From assembly GCF_958405895.1 (NCBI RefSeq), contig NZ_CATZAR010000002.1: a stretch of 64,000 bases of DNA; one strand, written 5' to 3'. The notes beneath the pieces are model-generated. The model was not told the origin of the DNA, ran no database searches, and saw only the letters and a program-made list of their open reading frames with translations. Shown here piece after piece: positions 1 to 7,601 of the stretch. The DNA is from Ralstonia thomasii (GTDB taxonomy: Bacteria; Pseudomonadota; Gammaproteobacteria; Burkholderiales; Burkholderiaceae). Positions within the stretch are counted from its first letter, which is position 1. Each line of letters opens with the position of its first letter. The translations under genes were made by a program, and so were the position numbers.

Positions 1-1196
1 TCCGCCGGCATGATCTGTCGCGAAGCGGTCAACCCGCTCGATGCCGTGGCGCGGCATTGCTCGATCGCGCGCTGGAAACAGACAGCGGCAAAATCGACGT
101 CGTGCTCGGTCGCAAAGCGGCCCAGGCTGATCCGCACGGTGCGGCCTGCGGCATCGGCATCCAGGCCGATGGCCGTCAGCACGTGCGAGGGCGTGCCCGC
201 AGCGGAGTTGCACGCCGATGTGGACGACACGGCAAGGTCGTCGCCGAGCATCATCGGCAAGAAGCCGGGCGCGTTGACCGTGAGGCTGAGGGTGTGGGGA
301 ATGCGGCGTGCCACATCGGCGTTCTGCACCACGTCGCCGAGGGCCAGCACCGCTGCCTTCAGCCGCTGGCTCAGCGCAGCAATGCGGGCGGTCTCGTGCT
401 CCAGCTCTTCAGCGGCCAATTCACACGCCACGCCCATACCGACGATCTGATGCGTCGCCAGCGTGCCCGAGCGCAGGCCGCGCTCGTGGCCGCCGCCGTG
501 GATTTGCGGTGCAATGCGCGAGGCAATGTCGCGGCGGACATACAGTGCGCCGATCCCCTTGGGGCCATACACCTTGTGGGCGGACATCGAGAGCATGTCG
601 ATGCCGAGCGCTCGCACATCGATCGGCGTCTTGCCGAGTGCCTGTGCGGCGTCGACGTGGAACAGCGCGCCGGCGGCATGCACGATCTGCGCGATCGCGC
701 CAACGTCGGTCAGCGTGCCCAGCTCGTTGTTCACCAGCATCAGCGATACGAGACCGGTGTCGGGCGTCATCGCAACGGCCACGGCTTCAGGCGTAATTTC
801 GCCGTCGCGTGTTGGCGTGAGATACGTCACCGAACGGCCGCGCGCCGACAGGTTCGCCATCGTGTCGAGAATGGCCTTGTGTTCGATGCGGCTGGTGATG
901 AGGTGGCGCTTGCCTGTGGCGGCGTCTGCATAGCCCTTCAGCGCGAGGTTGTTGGATTCGGTGGCGCCCGACGTCCAGATGATCTCGTCGGCATCAGCGC
1001 CAATGAGCGCGGCGACTTGCTCGCGCGCTTGCTCGACCTTGTTCCGCGCGACGCGGCCGGTCGCATGTGAACTCGACGCAGGGTTGCCGAAGGCGCCTTC
1101 CATGCCAAGGCAGGCGGTCATGGCCGCAATCACGCGTGGGTCGGCCGGCGTGGTGGCTGCGTAGTCGAGGTAGTGGAGGGTGTTGCTGTCGCTCAT
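1..1196 (-). CDS. IscS/NifS-type cysteine desulfurase (3' end beyond window)
   Basis: PLP enzyme that takes sulfur from L-cysteine, leaving alanine and an enzyme persulfide for Fe-S clusters or thiolated cofactors. About 398 residues are visible and the frame is still open at the left edge. Seen: N-terminal LDYAATTP, the ATESNN PLP-phosphate motif near residue 78, SRIEHKAIL with the PLP-stacking His106, the Schiff-base lysine in SAHKVYGPKG (about Lys208), and the persulfide cysteine in SSTSACNS (Cys329) on a loop like that of IscS. The C-terminus as far as visible does not resemble the conserved end of IscS proteins of isc operons, and the upstream neighbour is an Lrp regulator rather than iscR. 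I therefore infer a second, stand-alone desulfurase and give no symbol. The ATG lies 145 bases from the divergent lrp start and has only a weak purine-rich ribosome site. Confidence 0.9.
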   Translation of the reverse strand, partial: MSDSNTLHYLDYAATTPADPRVIAAMTACLGMEGAFGNPASSSHATGRVARNKVEQAREQVAALIGADADEIIWTSGATESNNLALKGYADAATGKRHLITSRIEHKAILDTMANLSARGRSVTYLTPTRDGEITPEAVAVAMTPDTGLVSLMLVNNELGTLTDVGAIAQIVHAAGALFHVDAAQALGKTPIDVRALGIDMLSMSAHKVYGPKGIGALYVRRDIASRIAPQIHGGGHERGLRSGTLATHQIVGMGVACELAAEELEHETARIAALSQRLKAAVLALGDVVQNADVARRIPHTLSLTVNAPGFLPMMLGDDLAVSSTSACNSAAGTPSHVLTAIGLDADAAGRTVRISLGRFATEHDVDFAAVCFQRAIEQCRATASSGLTASRQIMPA

Positions 1197-1341
1197 TTCG
1201 TTTCTGTGCTGCGGTGGAGGCAGGGAAAATGATACGGCGGACAGCCCAGAAAAATAATTCAAAGTTTCCTGTGAGTTGCTCGATGTGGCAGAAAATATTC
1301 CCTAAAATTAAGAATCTATAGAAGATAATTTTTACACCGAA

Positions 1342-1812
1342 ATGGACGCCATTGACCGCGAACTACTGAGGCTGTTGCAGGCCGATGCGACGCTGCCCAT
1401 CGCAGAGCTTGCGCAGCGCGTGAACCTCTCCCAAACACCGTGCTGGAAGCGGGTGCAGCGACTCAAGGACACGGGCGTCATCCGCGCCCAGGTGGCGCTG
1501 TGCGACGCACGCAAGCTGGGCGTCGGCACCACGGTATTCGTGGCCGTGCGCACCGATCAACACACCGAGAAATGGGCGCAGCGTTTCACGCAGGTGGTGC
1601 GCGATATGCCCGAGGTGGTGGAGGTCTACCGGATGAGCGGCGAGATGGACTATCTGCTGCGTGTGGCGGTGGCGGGCATTGAAGATTACGACCGCGTGTA
1701 CAAACACCTCATCAAGTCCGTTCCGCTGTCGGATGTGAGCTCATCGTTTTCGATGGAGCAGATCAAGTATTCGACTGCGCTGCCGGTGCGGGATGGGGGG
1801 CAGGGGGATTGA
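1342..1812 (+). CDS. Lrp/AsnC family transcriptional regulator
   Basis: 156-residue DNA-binding protein of normal Lrp/AsnC length. Residues 2-60 form the AsnC-type winged helix (IDRELLRLLQADATLPIAELAQRVNLS and the recognition helix around SQTPCWKRVQRLKD). Residues 65-145 form the RAM ligand-binding and oligomerisation domain, with the typical VVEVYRMSGEMDYLLRV stretch. It is divergent to the cysteine desulfurase, an arrangement in which such a regulator often controls its neighbour; a cysteine- or amino-acid-responsive role is inference by analogy with cysteine-sensing Lrp proteins. The 145-base shared promoter region is AT-rich near this start. Its stop codon overlaps the first possible start of the next gene. 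Confidence 0.9.
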   Translation: MDAIDRELLRLLQADATLPIAELAQRVNLSQTPCWKRVQRLKDTGVIRAQVALCDARKLGVGTTVFVAVRTDQHTEKWAQRFTQVVRDMPEVVEVYRMSGEMDYLLRVAVAGIEDYDRVYKHLIKSVPLSDVSSSFSMEQIKYSTALPVRDGGQGD

Positions 1813-2324
1813 GGGCTTGGGTGGAGGCACTGTCCGCGCAATTAGCCAAGCAGCGTGAGTCGTTGTCGGAACGCATTGCGCGCGCGCTGGCTCCCGAAGC
1901 CGGGGCGGCCCCGGTCGGCATCAGCACAAAAGACGATCGAATCTATATCTCCTTCAATAGCGACGAAGGTTTCGCCTCCGGCCGAGCAGACCTTATGCTG
2001 ATGCTCGCGCGCCAACTCGACCGGCTCGCCACCGTGCTTGCCGACACGCGTGGCAAGGTGACCGTCCTCGGGCACACCGACGATGCCCCCGGCCCGCGCG
2101 ATCGCATGGAGTCGAACCTCGCGCTGTCAACCGCACGCGCCACGGCGGTCGCGCGACATCTTCAAGAGCGCGGGATCGCTTCGGATCGCTTGTCCATCAT
2201 TGGTCGTGGCGTGAAAGATCCCGTTGGAGACAACCGCACCGCCGCGGGCAGGGCGTTGAACCGACGCGTGGAGATCATTCTTGAAAGCGTGCCAACTTCG
2301 CAGCCAACAAGCCCTCAGCAATAG
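1809..2324 (+). CDS. Orphan OmpA/MotB C-terminal domain protein
   Basis: Up to 171 residues, of which about 45-160 form an OmpA-like peptidoglycan-binding domain: ISFNSDEGFASGRADL, the core VTVLGHTDDAPG, then NLALSTARATAVARHL and RVEIILES at the end. The NxxLSxxRAxAVxxxL signature is clear. There is no signal peptide, lipobox or membrane helix in front of the domain, which is odd because the family works in the periplasm. The first in-frame start is TTG at 1809, overlapping the lrp stop; GTG at 1821 is an alternative. It may be the remnant of a longer MotB-like or outer-membrane protein, or its true start or function may differ. Function unknown. Confidence 0.65.
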   Translation: MRAWVEALSAQLAKQRESLSERIARALAPEAGAAPVGISTKDDRIYISFNSDEGFASGRADLMLMLARQLDRLATVLADTRGKVTVLGHTDDAPGPRDRMESNLALSTARATAVARHLQERGIASDRLSIIGRGVKDPVGDNRTAAGRALNRRVEIILESVPTSQPTSPQQ

Positions 2325-2494
2325 GGGGGCACGAGGCTAATCTGTGTGGCGAGTGGTGGGGGGAAAGTGGCGTTGAGGGTCAGTCGAGATTGTGGGATAC
2401 GTGCCAAGGATAAAATCTGAGCAGACTTTCCCGTGCTCACTCGTTCAACCGTCGCGGTGACGCTTAACGTAAGTGCTTGATCCATAAGGATCTT

Positions 2495-2571
2495 TGGCCT
2501 GCCCAGAGGGATTCGAACCCCCGACCGTCGGCTTAGAAGGCCGATGCTCTATCCAACTGAGCTATGGGCAG
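2495..2571 (-). tRNA. tRNA-Arg (anticodon TCT)
   Basis: 77-base tRNA with encoded CCA (complement of 2495-2497). The acceptor CTGCCCA pairs with TGGGCAG, discriminator G. The D arm starts TAGCTCAGTTGG and the anticodon loop reads CTTCTAA, giving anticodon TCT for AGA codons. The T loop is TTCGAAT. All four arms fold. No clear promoter is seen in the 30 bases between it and the terminator at 2602-2639. Confidence 0.96.
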
Positions 2572-2601
2572 ATATGCAGATGTGCAGGCTGCCCAGGCAT
2601 A

Positions 2602-2639
2602 CCAAAAACGCGCGGCCTCCGGGTGCCTGGGAGGCCGCG
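2602..2639 (-). terminator. Intrinsic terminator of the proline-rich small gene
   Basis: A ten-base stem CGCGGCCTCC (2611-2620) / GGAGGCCGCG (2630-2639) with a nine-base loop. On the minus strand it is followed by CGTTTTT (complement of 2604-2608). It lies 29 bases after the stop of the small minus-strand gene at 2668-2865. Confidence 0.8.
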
Positions 2640-2667
2640 ATTCTAACAGATGGGATGTTGCGCAGCG

Positions 2668-2865
2668 CTAGTGCTGGGGCGGGATTTCCGGTGGTAGCTC
2701 GCCGGGTGGTAGTTCGATTGGGGGCGTTTGGGGTTCGGGGTCGTGCACCGGGTCATGCGCTGGTTCATCGGGCGGCGGCATTTCGGGCGGCGGGGGCGGG
2801 GGCTGCTCGGGCGGCTGCGGCGGCGTGATGTGGGCGCGCTTGGTCAGATCGGGCAAAGCGGGCAT
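2668..2865 (-). CDS. Small proline-rich protein of unknown function
   Basis: 65 residues, roughly 40 percent proline and rich in Asp and Glu, with repeating PPPDEP, DPVHDPEP and ELPPGELPPEIPP stretches after a short N-terminal MPALPDLTKRA. No signal peptide, membrane helix or cysteine. The start is fixed by a strong GGAGG seven bases upstream of ATG 2865, so the longer in-frame start at 2943 is unlikely. A good terminator follows at 2602-2639, so this is a complete single-gene transcription unit rather than chance frame. A similar 45-residue proline-rich gene lies at 35410-35547. I do not recognise a family. Confidence 0.7.
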   Translation of the reverse strand: MPALPDLTKRAHITPPQPPEQPPPPPPEMPPPDEPAHDPVHDPEPQTPPIELPPGELPPEIPPQH

Positions 2866-3235
2866 GGGCTGCCTCCATACATGGGTCGAATTCGGGGTTT
2901 GCCCTAATCGAGCCCGCAAGCGTCGTTCCTGCGCCTCATCCAAAAGGCCACATACCTAAAATACGTACCCCCCAATTGGGGGGATTTTTGATACATTTCG
3001 TGGCGTCGGGTAGTGCCACACAACAATAACGTTCCATTCGAAATTCCGCGCAATGACGCGGAACATCGTGCCTACGCACGCCAAACGGGCGTGACGAAGC
3101 CTTTTCGGTTCCGACCAGACGGGAAATCAGGGAGTCTTGTTTGGGCAGCCATGGAGCGATCCATGAGGCTGCTGTGTTTCGCCATGGCTGCAGGGGGGCC
3201 AGGTGAGGCGCTAGCCATGGGGCAGGGAGGAAACA
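2866..3235. other. Gene-free stretch with a perfect C6-AATT-G6 palindrome
   Basis: No convincing gene. It carries a 16-base perfect palindrome, CCCCCCAATTGGGGGG at 2968-2983, followed by ATTTTT on the plus strand. It must also hold the promoters of the two small genes that flank it in opposite directions. No hexamer pair stands out. Confidence 0.5.
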
Positions 3236-3439
3236 ATGAGCACGCGTCATGCACGACGCCCGGCAGGGTCGTCACGCACCACTTACATCCGTAGCGCCCA
3301 GAGTGGGCGCATCGGCGATCGTTCCAGCCCGAGCGATCATCGTCTGCCGCCCAGCGGAGTACCGCGCATGCTGTTGTGGCTGCTGGCCGCGACAGTCCTC
3401 TTCGCAGTGGCGAACTACACGCTGAAGCTGTTCGGCTGA
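3236..3439 (+). CDS. Small C-terminally anchored membrane protein
   Basis: 67 residues. The first 40 are basic, Ser/Arg-rich and probably disordered in the cytoplasm. Residues about 45-64 (MLLWLLAATVLFAVANYTLKLF) form one hydrophobic segment that could be a tail anchor. The start is supported by GGGAGG ending six bases before ATG 3236. It ends 17 bases from the convergent FAD oxidase gene. I recognise no family. The proposed membrane location rests on composition only. Confidence 0.55.
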   Translation: MSTRHARRPAGSSRTTYIRSAQSGRIGDRSSPSDHRLPPSGVPRMLLWLLAATVLFAVANYTLKLFG

Positions 3440-3456
3440 AGCAAGGCCGGATCGCC

Positions 3457-4869
3457 TTACAACACCTTCCCCGGATTCATCAGGCCGCGCGGGTCCAGCG
3501 CCTGCTTGATCGCGCGCATGGCGGCCAGTTCAACGGGGCTCTTGTAGCGCGCGTTGTCTTCGCGCTTGAGCTGGCCGATGCCGTGTTCGGCTGAGATGGA
3601 GCCGCCGTGCGCATGCACGCTGTCGTGCACGATGCGGTTGATGCCGTCCTGGTTGGCCAGGAAAGCATCGTGCGCATGGCCTTCCGGCGGCGACACGTTG
3701 TAGTGCAGATTGCCATCGCCAAGATGGCCGAACGTCACCATGCGGATGTTGGGGTAGGCCGCGGCCAGCGCGCGGTCGGTCACGTCAATGAAGTCGGCAA
3801 TGCGCGAAATGGGCACGCCAATATCGTGCTTGATGTTCTTGCCTTCATCGGCCTGCGCCAGCGGAATGTGCTCGCGCAGGTTCCAGAAGTCGCGCGACTG
3901 GGCCACTGATTCCGCCACCGCCGCATTGTCGATCACGCCGCGAGCGAGCGCGTCTTCCATGAGCGATTCGAACAGCGCGCGCGCGTGGTCTTCGCTTTCC
4001 AGATCGGACAATTCCAGCAGCACGTATTGCGGATACGCCTGCGTGAACGGCACGCGCAACTGCGGGTAATGCTTGCGCACGAGGTCCAGGCAAAACGCCG
4101 ACATCAGCTCGAAGCCCGTCAGCAGCGTTCCTGCATGGCCTTGCGCCAGCGATAGAAACGCCAGCGCCTGACGCGGCGATTGCAGGGCCGCCAGCGCAGT
4201 CACCTTGGCGCGCGGTTGCGGAAACAGCTTCAGCATCGCCCCAGTGATGATGCCGAGCGTGCCTTCCGCGCCGATCAGCAGGTCACGCAGGTCGTAGCCG
4301 GTGTTGTCCTTGCGAAGGCCGCGCAGGCCGTTCCACAGTTCGCCGTTGGGCAGCACCGCTTCGATGCCGAGGCACAATTCGCGCGCGTTGCCGTAGCGCA
4401 GGACCGCGGTGCCGCCAGCATTGGTCGCAAGATTGCCGCCGATTGTGCAACTGCCTTCTGCAGCCAGACTCAGCGGGAAGAGGCGGTCGGCATCTGCGGC
4501 GGCCTGCTGCACGTTGGCCAAGATGCAGCCGGCATCCACGGTGATGGTGTTGTTGATCGGGTCGACGGCGCGCACGCGCTGCATGCGCTGCAACGAGATC
4601 ACCACCGCGTCGCCTTTCATGTCGGGCGTGGCGCCGCCGCACAAGCCGGTGTTGCCGCCTTGCGGGACGATGGGCACGCCGTGTTCGCCGCATAGGCGCA
4701 CGAGCGCCGCCACCTCGTCTGCGCTCCCCGGGCGCAACACTGCGCGTGCGCGCCCCGAAAAGCGCTTGCGCCAGTCCGTGAGATAAGGCGCCTGGTCTTC
4801 AGGTGCAGTCAGGACGTGCGTTGCACCGATAGCTTCAACGCAGGCTTGAAGAAAGGCATTGTGAATCAT
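3457..4869 (-). CDS. FAD-binding D-2-hydroxyacid dehydrogenase (GlcD/D2HGDH-like)
   Basis: 470-residue flavoprotein of the VAO/PCMH superfamily that would oxidise a D-2-hydroxyacid such as D-lactate or D-2-hydroxyglutarate and pass electrons to a carrier. Seen: N-terminal FAD_binding_4 domain with VPIVPQGGNTGLCGGA near residues 66-80 and AAEGSCTIGGNLATNAGG; C-terminal FAD-oxidase_C domain with GHLGDGNLHYNV and SAEHGIGQLKRE, the usual metal/substrate histidines. Length fits the family. The substrate cannot be read from sequence. It starts a minus-strand run but lies after the DUF2069 gene by only six bases, so DUF2069, wrbA and this gene are probably one transcript. Confidence 0.88.
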   Translation of the reverse strand: MIHNAFLQACVEAIGATHVLTAPEDQAPYLTDWRKRFSGRARAVLRPGSADEVAALVRLCGEHGVPIVPQGGNTGLCGGATPDMKGDAVVISLQRMQRVRAVDPINNTITVDAGCILANVQQAAADADRLFPLSLAAEGSCTIGGNLATNAGGTAVLRYGNARELCLGIEAVLPNGELWNGLRGLRKDNTGYDLRDLLIGAEGTLGIITGAMLKLFPQPRAKVTALAALQSPRQALAFLSLAQGHAGTLLTGFELMSAFCLDLVRKHYPQLRVPFTQAYPQYVLLELSDLESEDHARALFESLMEDALARGVIDNAAVAESVAQSRDFWNLREHIPLAQADEGKNIKHDIGVPISRIADFIDVTDRALAAAYPNIRMVTFGHLGDGNLHYNVSPPEGHAHDAFLANQDGINRIVHDSVHAHGGSISAEHGIGQLKREDNARYKSPVELAAMRAIKQALDPRGLMNPGKVL

Positions 4870-4875
4870 GGCGGA

Positions 4876-5268
4876 TCAGGATCTGTGGCCGGCGCGTGCT
4901 TTGGCCGCGCGCTTGAATGGTCGCAGGTAGAGGATGGTTGCGGTGAAGAACACCACGCTGAGCACCACCTCGCCCCATGCGAGCGAGCGCGAAAGCCCGA
5001 CGTCCGATGTCGCCCGCACGATGCCTTCGGTAAAGAACAGCAGGATGAACATGGACGCCCATTGCATCGTGTAGCGGTTCTTGCGCAGCACGCCGGGCAG
5101 CGGCCATGCCAGCAGCAGCGCCTTGAGCGCCAGCCAGGAGCCGCCCGGGCGCACGGGCGCGAGCCACAACTCCCACGCCGCACACAGGAGGATCAACGCG
5201 ATGAGGCTGGCTGCACCGAGCAGAGCCAGTGCCCGGGATTCGGTGACGACGTTGTTGGGGGAGGTCAT
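4876..5268 (-). CDS. DUF2069 inner-membrane protein
   Basis: 130 residues with four predicted hydrophobic segments (about 14-34, 44-58, 68-82 and 98-114) and a basic C-terminal tail RPFKRAAKARAGHRS. The WELWLAP and FTEGIVRATSD stretches fit the DUF2069 family, which in proteobacteria sits next to wrbA, as here. Its ATG overlaps the wrbA stop codon by four bases (ATGA), so translation is probably coupled. No biochemical role is known to me. Confidence 0.85.
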   Translation of the reverse strand: MTSPNNVVTESRALALLGAASLIALILLCAAWELWLAPVRPGGSWLALKALLLAWPLPGVLRKNRYTMQWASMFILLFFTEGIVRATSDVGLSRSLAWGEVVLSVVFFTATILYLRPFKRAAKARAGHRS

Positions 5269-5858
5269 GCGGCGAGCTTGAGAGCGGTCTGCGCCAGCCG
5301 CCGGCCCATGGCTGTGGCGAGCGTGCGTTCGTGGGCGGTCAGCGGTGCAGTATCGCCGCGATGCGCAACGTGAGACGGCCCGTATGGCGTGCCGCCGGCT
5401 TCAGTCGAAAGCAGTTCGCTGTGCTGATACGGCAGGCCAAGGACGACCATACCGTGGTGCAGCAGCGGCAGCATCATCGAGAGCAGGGTGGTTTCCTGCC
5501 CGCCGTGCATGCTCCCCGTGGAGGTGAACACACATGCCGGCTTGCCGGCCAGTGCGCCCGCTAGCCATTGCGGCGTGGTGCCATCCAGGAAGTACTTGAG
5601 CGGCGCAGCCATGTTGCCAAAGCGTGTGGGCGAGCCCAGCGCCAGGCCCACGCATTCTTCAAGATCGCGTACTTCCACGTAGGGCGGGCCGCCGTCGGGC
5701 ACGTCGGGCTGCGTGGCTTCGCAGACAGTGGAGACGGCCGGCACCGTGCGCACCCGCGCCTGGGCGCCGTCGACGCTTTCAATGCCTTGCGCAATGGCTT
5801 CGGCCAATGCGCGCGTGCTGCCGTGACGGCTGTAGTACAGGACCAGGATATCTTTCAT
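5265..5858 (-). CDS. wrbA: NAD(P)H:quinone oxidoreductase WrbA
   Basis: 197-residue flavodoxin-like FMN enzyme that reduces quinones by two electrons, avoiding semiquinone radicals; acts in the cytoplasm, usually as tetramer. Seen: FMN phosphate loop YYSRHGSTRALAEAIAQG near residues 7-24, the conserved GSPTRFGNMAAPLKYFLDGT around residue 80, and FTSTGSMHGGQETTLLSM near 113. The start at MKDILVLYYS was chosen because the N-terminal strand must begin here; in-frame codons upstream have no homology-like content. First gene of wrbA-DUF2069-FAD oxidase, divergent to the YihY gene 68 bases away. Confidence 0.93.
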   Translation of the reverse strand: MKDILVLYYSRHGSTRALAEAIAQGIESVDGAQARVRTVPAVSTVCEATQPDVPDGGPPYVEVRDLEECVGLALGSPTRFGNMAAPLKYFLDGTTPQWLAGALAGKPACVFTSTGSMHGGQETTLLSMMLPLLHHGMVVLGLPYQHSELLSTEAGGTPYGPSHVAHRGDTAPLTAHERTLATAMGRRLAQTALKLAA

Positions 5859-5926
5859 AACAAAGCGTGGAGAGCGTCGCGGTATTATAGTTGCGCCCCC
5901 CAACCCCGCCTCCCGCCTCATTTTTC

Positions 5927-7258
5927 ATGCTTTTTGACACCCGTGCGCTTCGCAAATGGAATGCCGCCAAGCTGCGTGCGCTGGCGCGTTACGCCTTGCG
6001 CCGCGCCGGTGAAGACCACCTGCCGCAAGTGGCTGGTAGCCTGACATTCACGACGGTGCTGTCGTTGGTTCCGATTTTGACGGTGGCGTTTGCGCTGTTC
6101 ACGGCATTCCCGATGTTCAAGAGCTTCCGGGCGGACATCGAAGGCTACATGTTCAGCAACCTCGTGCCGGGCAGCATCAGTCGGCCGATCCTGACGTATC
6201 TGAATCAGTTTTCCACCAACGCCAAGGGGCTGACGGCAGCGGGCCTGATCGGCCTGGTCGTGACGTCGGTAATGACATTGCTCACCGTCGAGAACGCATT
6301 GAACGCGATCTGGCGCGTGCGTCATCGTCGGCCGCTGGCGCATCGCGTCCTGGTGTTCTGGGCGCTGATGACATTTGCGCCGGTGCTGATTGGCGCGAGC
6401 CTGTCGGTCAGTTCGTACCTCGTGTCGATTTCGGCGGGCTATGTGCACAAGCTGCCGTTTGGTCTGGGCGTGATCGTCAGCCTGGTCCCGATCCTGCTGT
6501 CGGCGATTGCATTTGCGATGCTCTACGTATTCGTGCCGAATACCAACGTGGAACGGCGCGATGCGTTCATTGCCGGCCTGATTGCCGCCGGGGCATTTGA
6601 AATCGCCAAGCGCGTCTTTGGCGCTTACGTCGCGCATATCCCCACCTACACGGCCGTCTACGGCGCGTTTGCCACGCTGCCGATCTTCCTGACGTGGATC
6701 TATGTGAGCTGGCTGGTGACGCTGCTCGGTGCGACCATCGCCTCGACGCTGCCGATCATCCGGCAGGGCTACTGGCAGCGGCGCACATTTCCGGGCAGCG
6801 AGTTCTTTGATGCGCTGGGTGTTCTGTTGCTGCTGTATCGCGCGCGAGAACAGGCGCCGCGTACGGTCGCCGAGCGCGATATTGGCCGGCGCCTGCAGTT
6901 GGAAGCCGATTACCTGGTTGACCTGCTGACCAAGCTGAAGGCACTGCACCTGATCGGCAAGCTGCAGCAGGATCGCGGTGAGACCCACTGGGCGCTGCTG
7001 TGCGATGTGCACACGACCACGCTGCGGCCGCTCTATGAAAGGCTGGTGTTGAATCTGCCGCGCTTGCCGCGCACTGCCTTGGCGCGCCATCTGGGTGACA
7101 CGCGCGCGCTGGTCAGCCAACTGCAGAATCCCGCGCTCGACGCCACGCTCGAGAGCATTTTCACGACTGGCGAACGCGGGGTGGCGGCGGCTGCGCAGGC
7201 TGCTATGGCACCGGCGCCGGCTTCAGCAGTGCCCGCCGCTGCCAACGCGAGCGCCTGA
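5927..7258 (+). CDS. YihY/BrkB family inner-membrane protein
   Basis: 443 residues. The first 300 contain about six hydrophobic segments, with the family signature AGSLTFTTVLSLVPILTVAFA near residue 45 and the GAFATLPIFLTWIYVSWLVTLLGA block near 255. The last 140 residues are soluble and resemble a winged-helix-like tail typical of betaproteobacterial members. Long known as ribonuclease BN or serum-resistance protein BrkB, but the RNase assignment was wrong for this family; the actual function is unclear. Start ATG 5927 preferred over 5891 because the extra N-terminal residues are low-complexity proline. Convergent to the next gene with four bases between. Confidence 0.87.
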   Translation: MLFDTRALRKWNAAKLRALARYALRRAGEDHLPQVAGSLTFTTVLSLVPILTVAFALFTAFPMFKSFRADIEGYMFSNLVPGSISRPILTYLNQFSTNAKGLTAAGLIGLVVTSVMTLLTVENALNAIWRVRHRRPLAHRVLVFWALMTFAPVLIGASLSVSSYLVSISAGYVHKLPFGLGVIVSLVPILLSAIAFAMLYVFVPNTNVERRDAFIAGLIAAGAFEIAKRVFGAYVAHIPTYTAVYGAFATLPIFLTWIYVSWLVTLLGATIASTLPIIRQGYWQRRTFPGSEFFDALGVLLLLYRAREQAPRTVAERDIGRRLQLEADYLVDLLTKLKALHLIGKLQQDRGETHWALLCDVHTTTLRPLYERLVLNLPRLPRTALARHLGDTRALVSQLQNPALDATLESIFTTGERGVAAAAQAAMAPAPASAVPAAANASA

Positions 7259-7262
7259 CGTT

Positions 7263-7580
7263 TCAGAACGGGATCTTGCCCGTCCAGATGTCGCGATACA
7301 TCACCCAGTCACCCAGCAAGCTGTAGAAGGGGTGGCGGAAGGTGGCGGGCCGGTTCTTCTCGAACCCGAAATGTCCGACCCACGCGAACGCGTAACCGCT
7401 CACGGCCGCCCCCAGCAACCACCACAGGTTGCCCGTGAACACCAGGAGGATCAAACACACCAGCGCCACCGTCGAGCCGACAAAGTGCAGGCGCCGGCAG
7501 GTGCGATCCCGGTGCTCACTCAGGTAGTACGGATAGAACTCGGCGAAGCTGCCGAAGCTGCGGGTGTCGGTGGTGCCCAT
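7263..7580 (-). CDS. DUF962/Mpo1-like membrane protein
   Basis: 105 residues with FAEFYPYYLSEHRDRTCRRLHFVGS at the N-terminus (H20 and H29), two hydrophobic segments around residues 35-65, and GHFGFEKNRPATFRHPFYSLLGDW. The histidine pattern is that of the yeast Mpo1 (YGL010w) family, Fe(II)-dependent dioxygenases that alpha-oxidise 2-hydroxy fatty acids. The bacterial role is inferred only by family. GGAG lies seven bases before ATG 7580. It follows the alpha/beta hydrolase by 21 bases on the same strand, so a shared transcript is likely. Confidence 0.85.
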   Translation of the reverse strand: MGTTDTRSFGSFAEFYPYYLSEHRDRTCRRLHFVGSTVALVCLILLVFTGNLWWLLGAAVSGYAFAWVGHFGFEKNRPATFRHPFYSLLGDWVMYRDIWTGKIPF

Positions 7581-7601
7581 GATGCGTCTCCAGGAGGCGA
7601 C

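Noticed and set aside
57..1070. Long plus-strand frame opposite the cysteine desulfurase
   Set aside because: It is an Arg/His-rich antisense shadow; the minus strand carries all desulfurase motifs.
3013..3294. 93-codon plus-strand frame overlapping the small membrane protein
   Set aside because: It lacks a good ribosome site, while the frame from 3236 has GGGAGG and a membrane segment.
5918..7120. 400-codon minus-strand frame opposite the YihY gene
   Set aside because: Composition is that of an antisense frame (Gln/Arg/His-rich) and no family features appear; the plus strand is a clear membrane protein.
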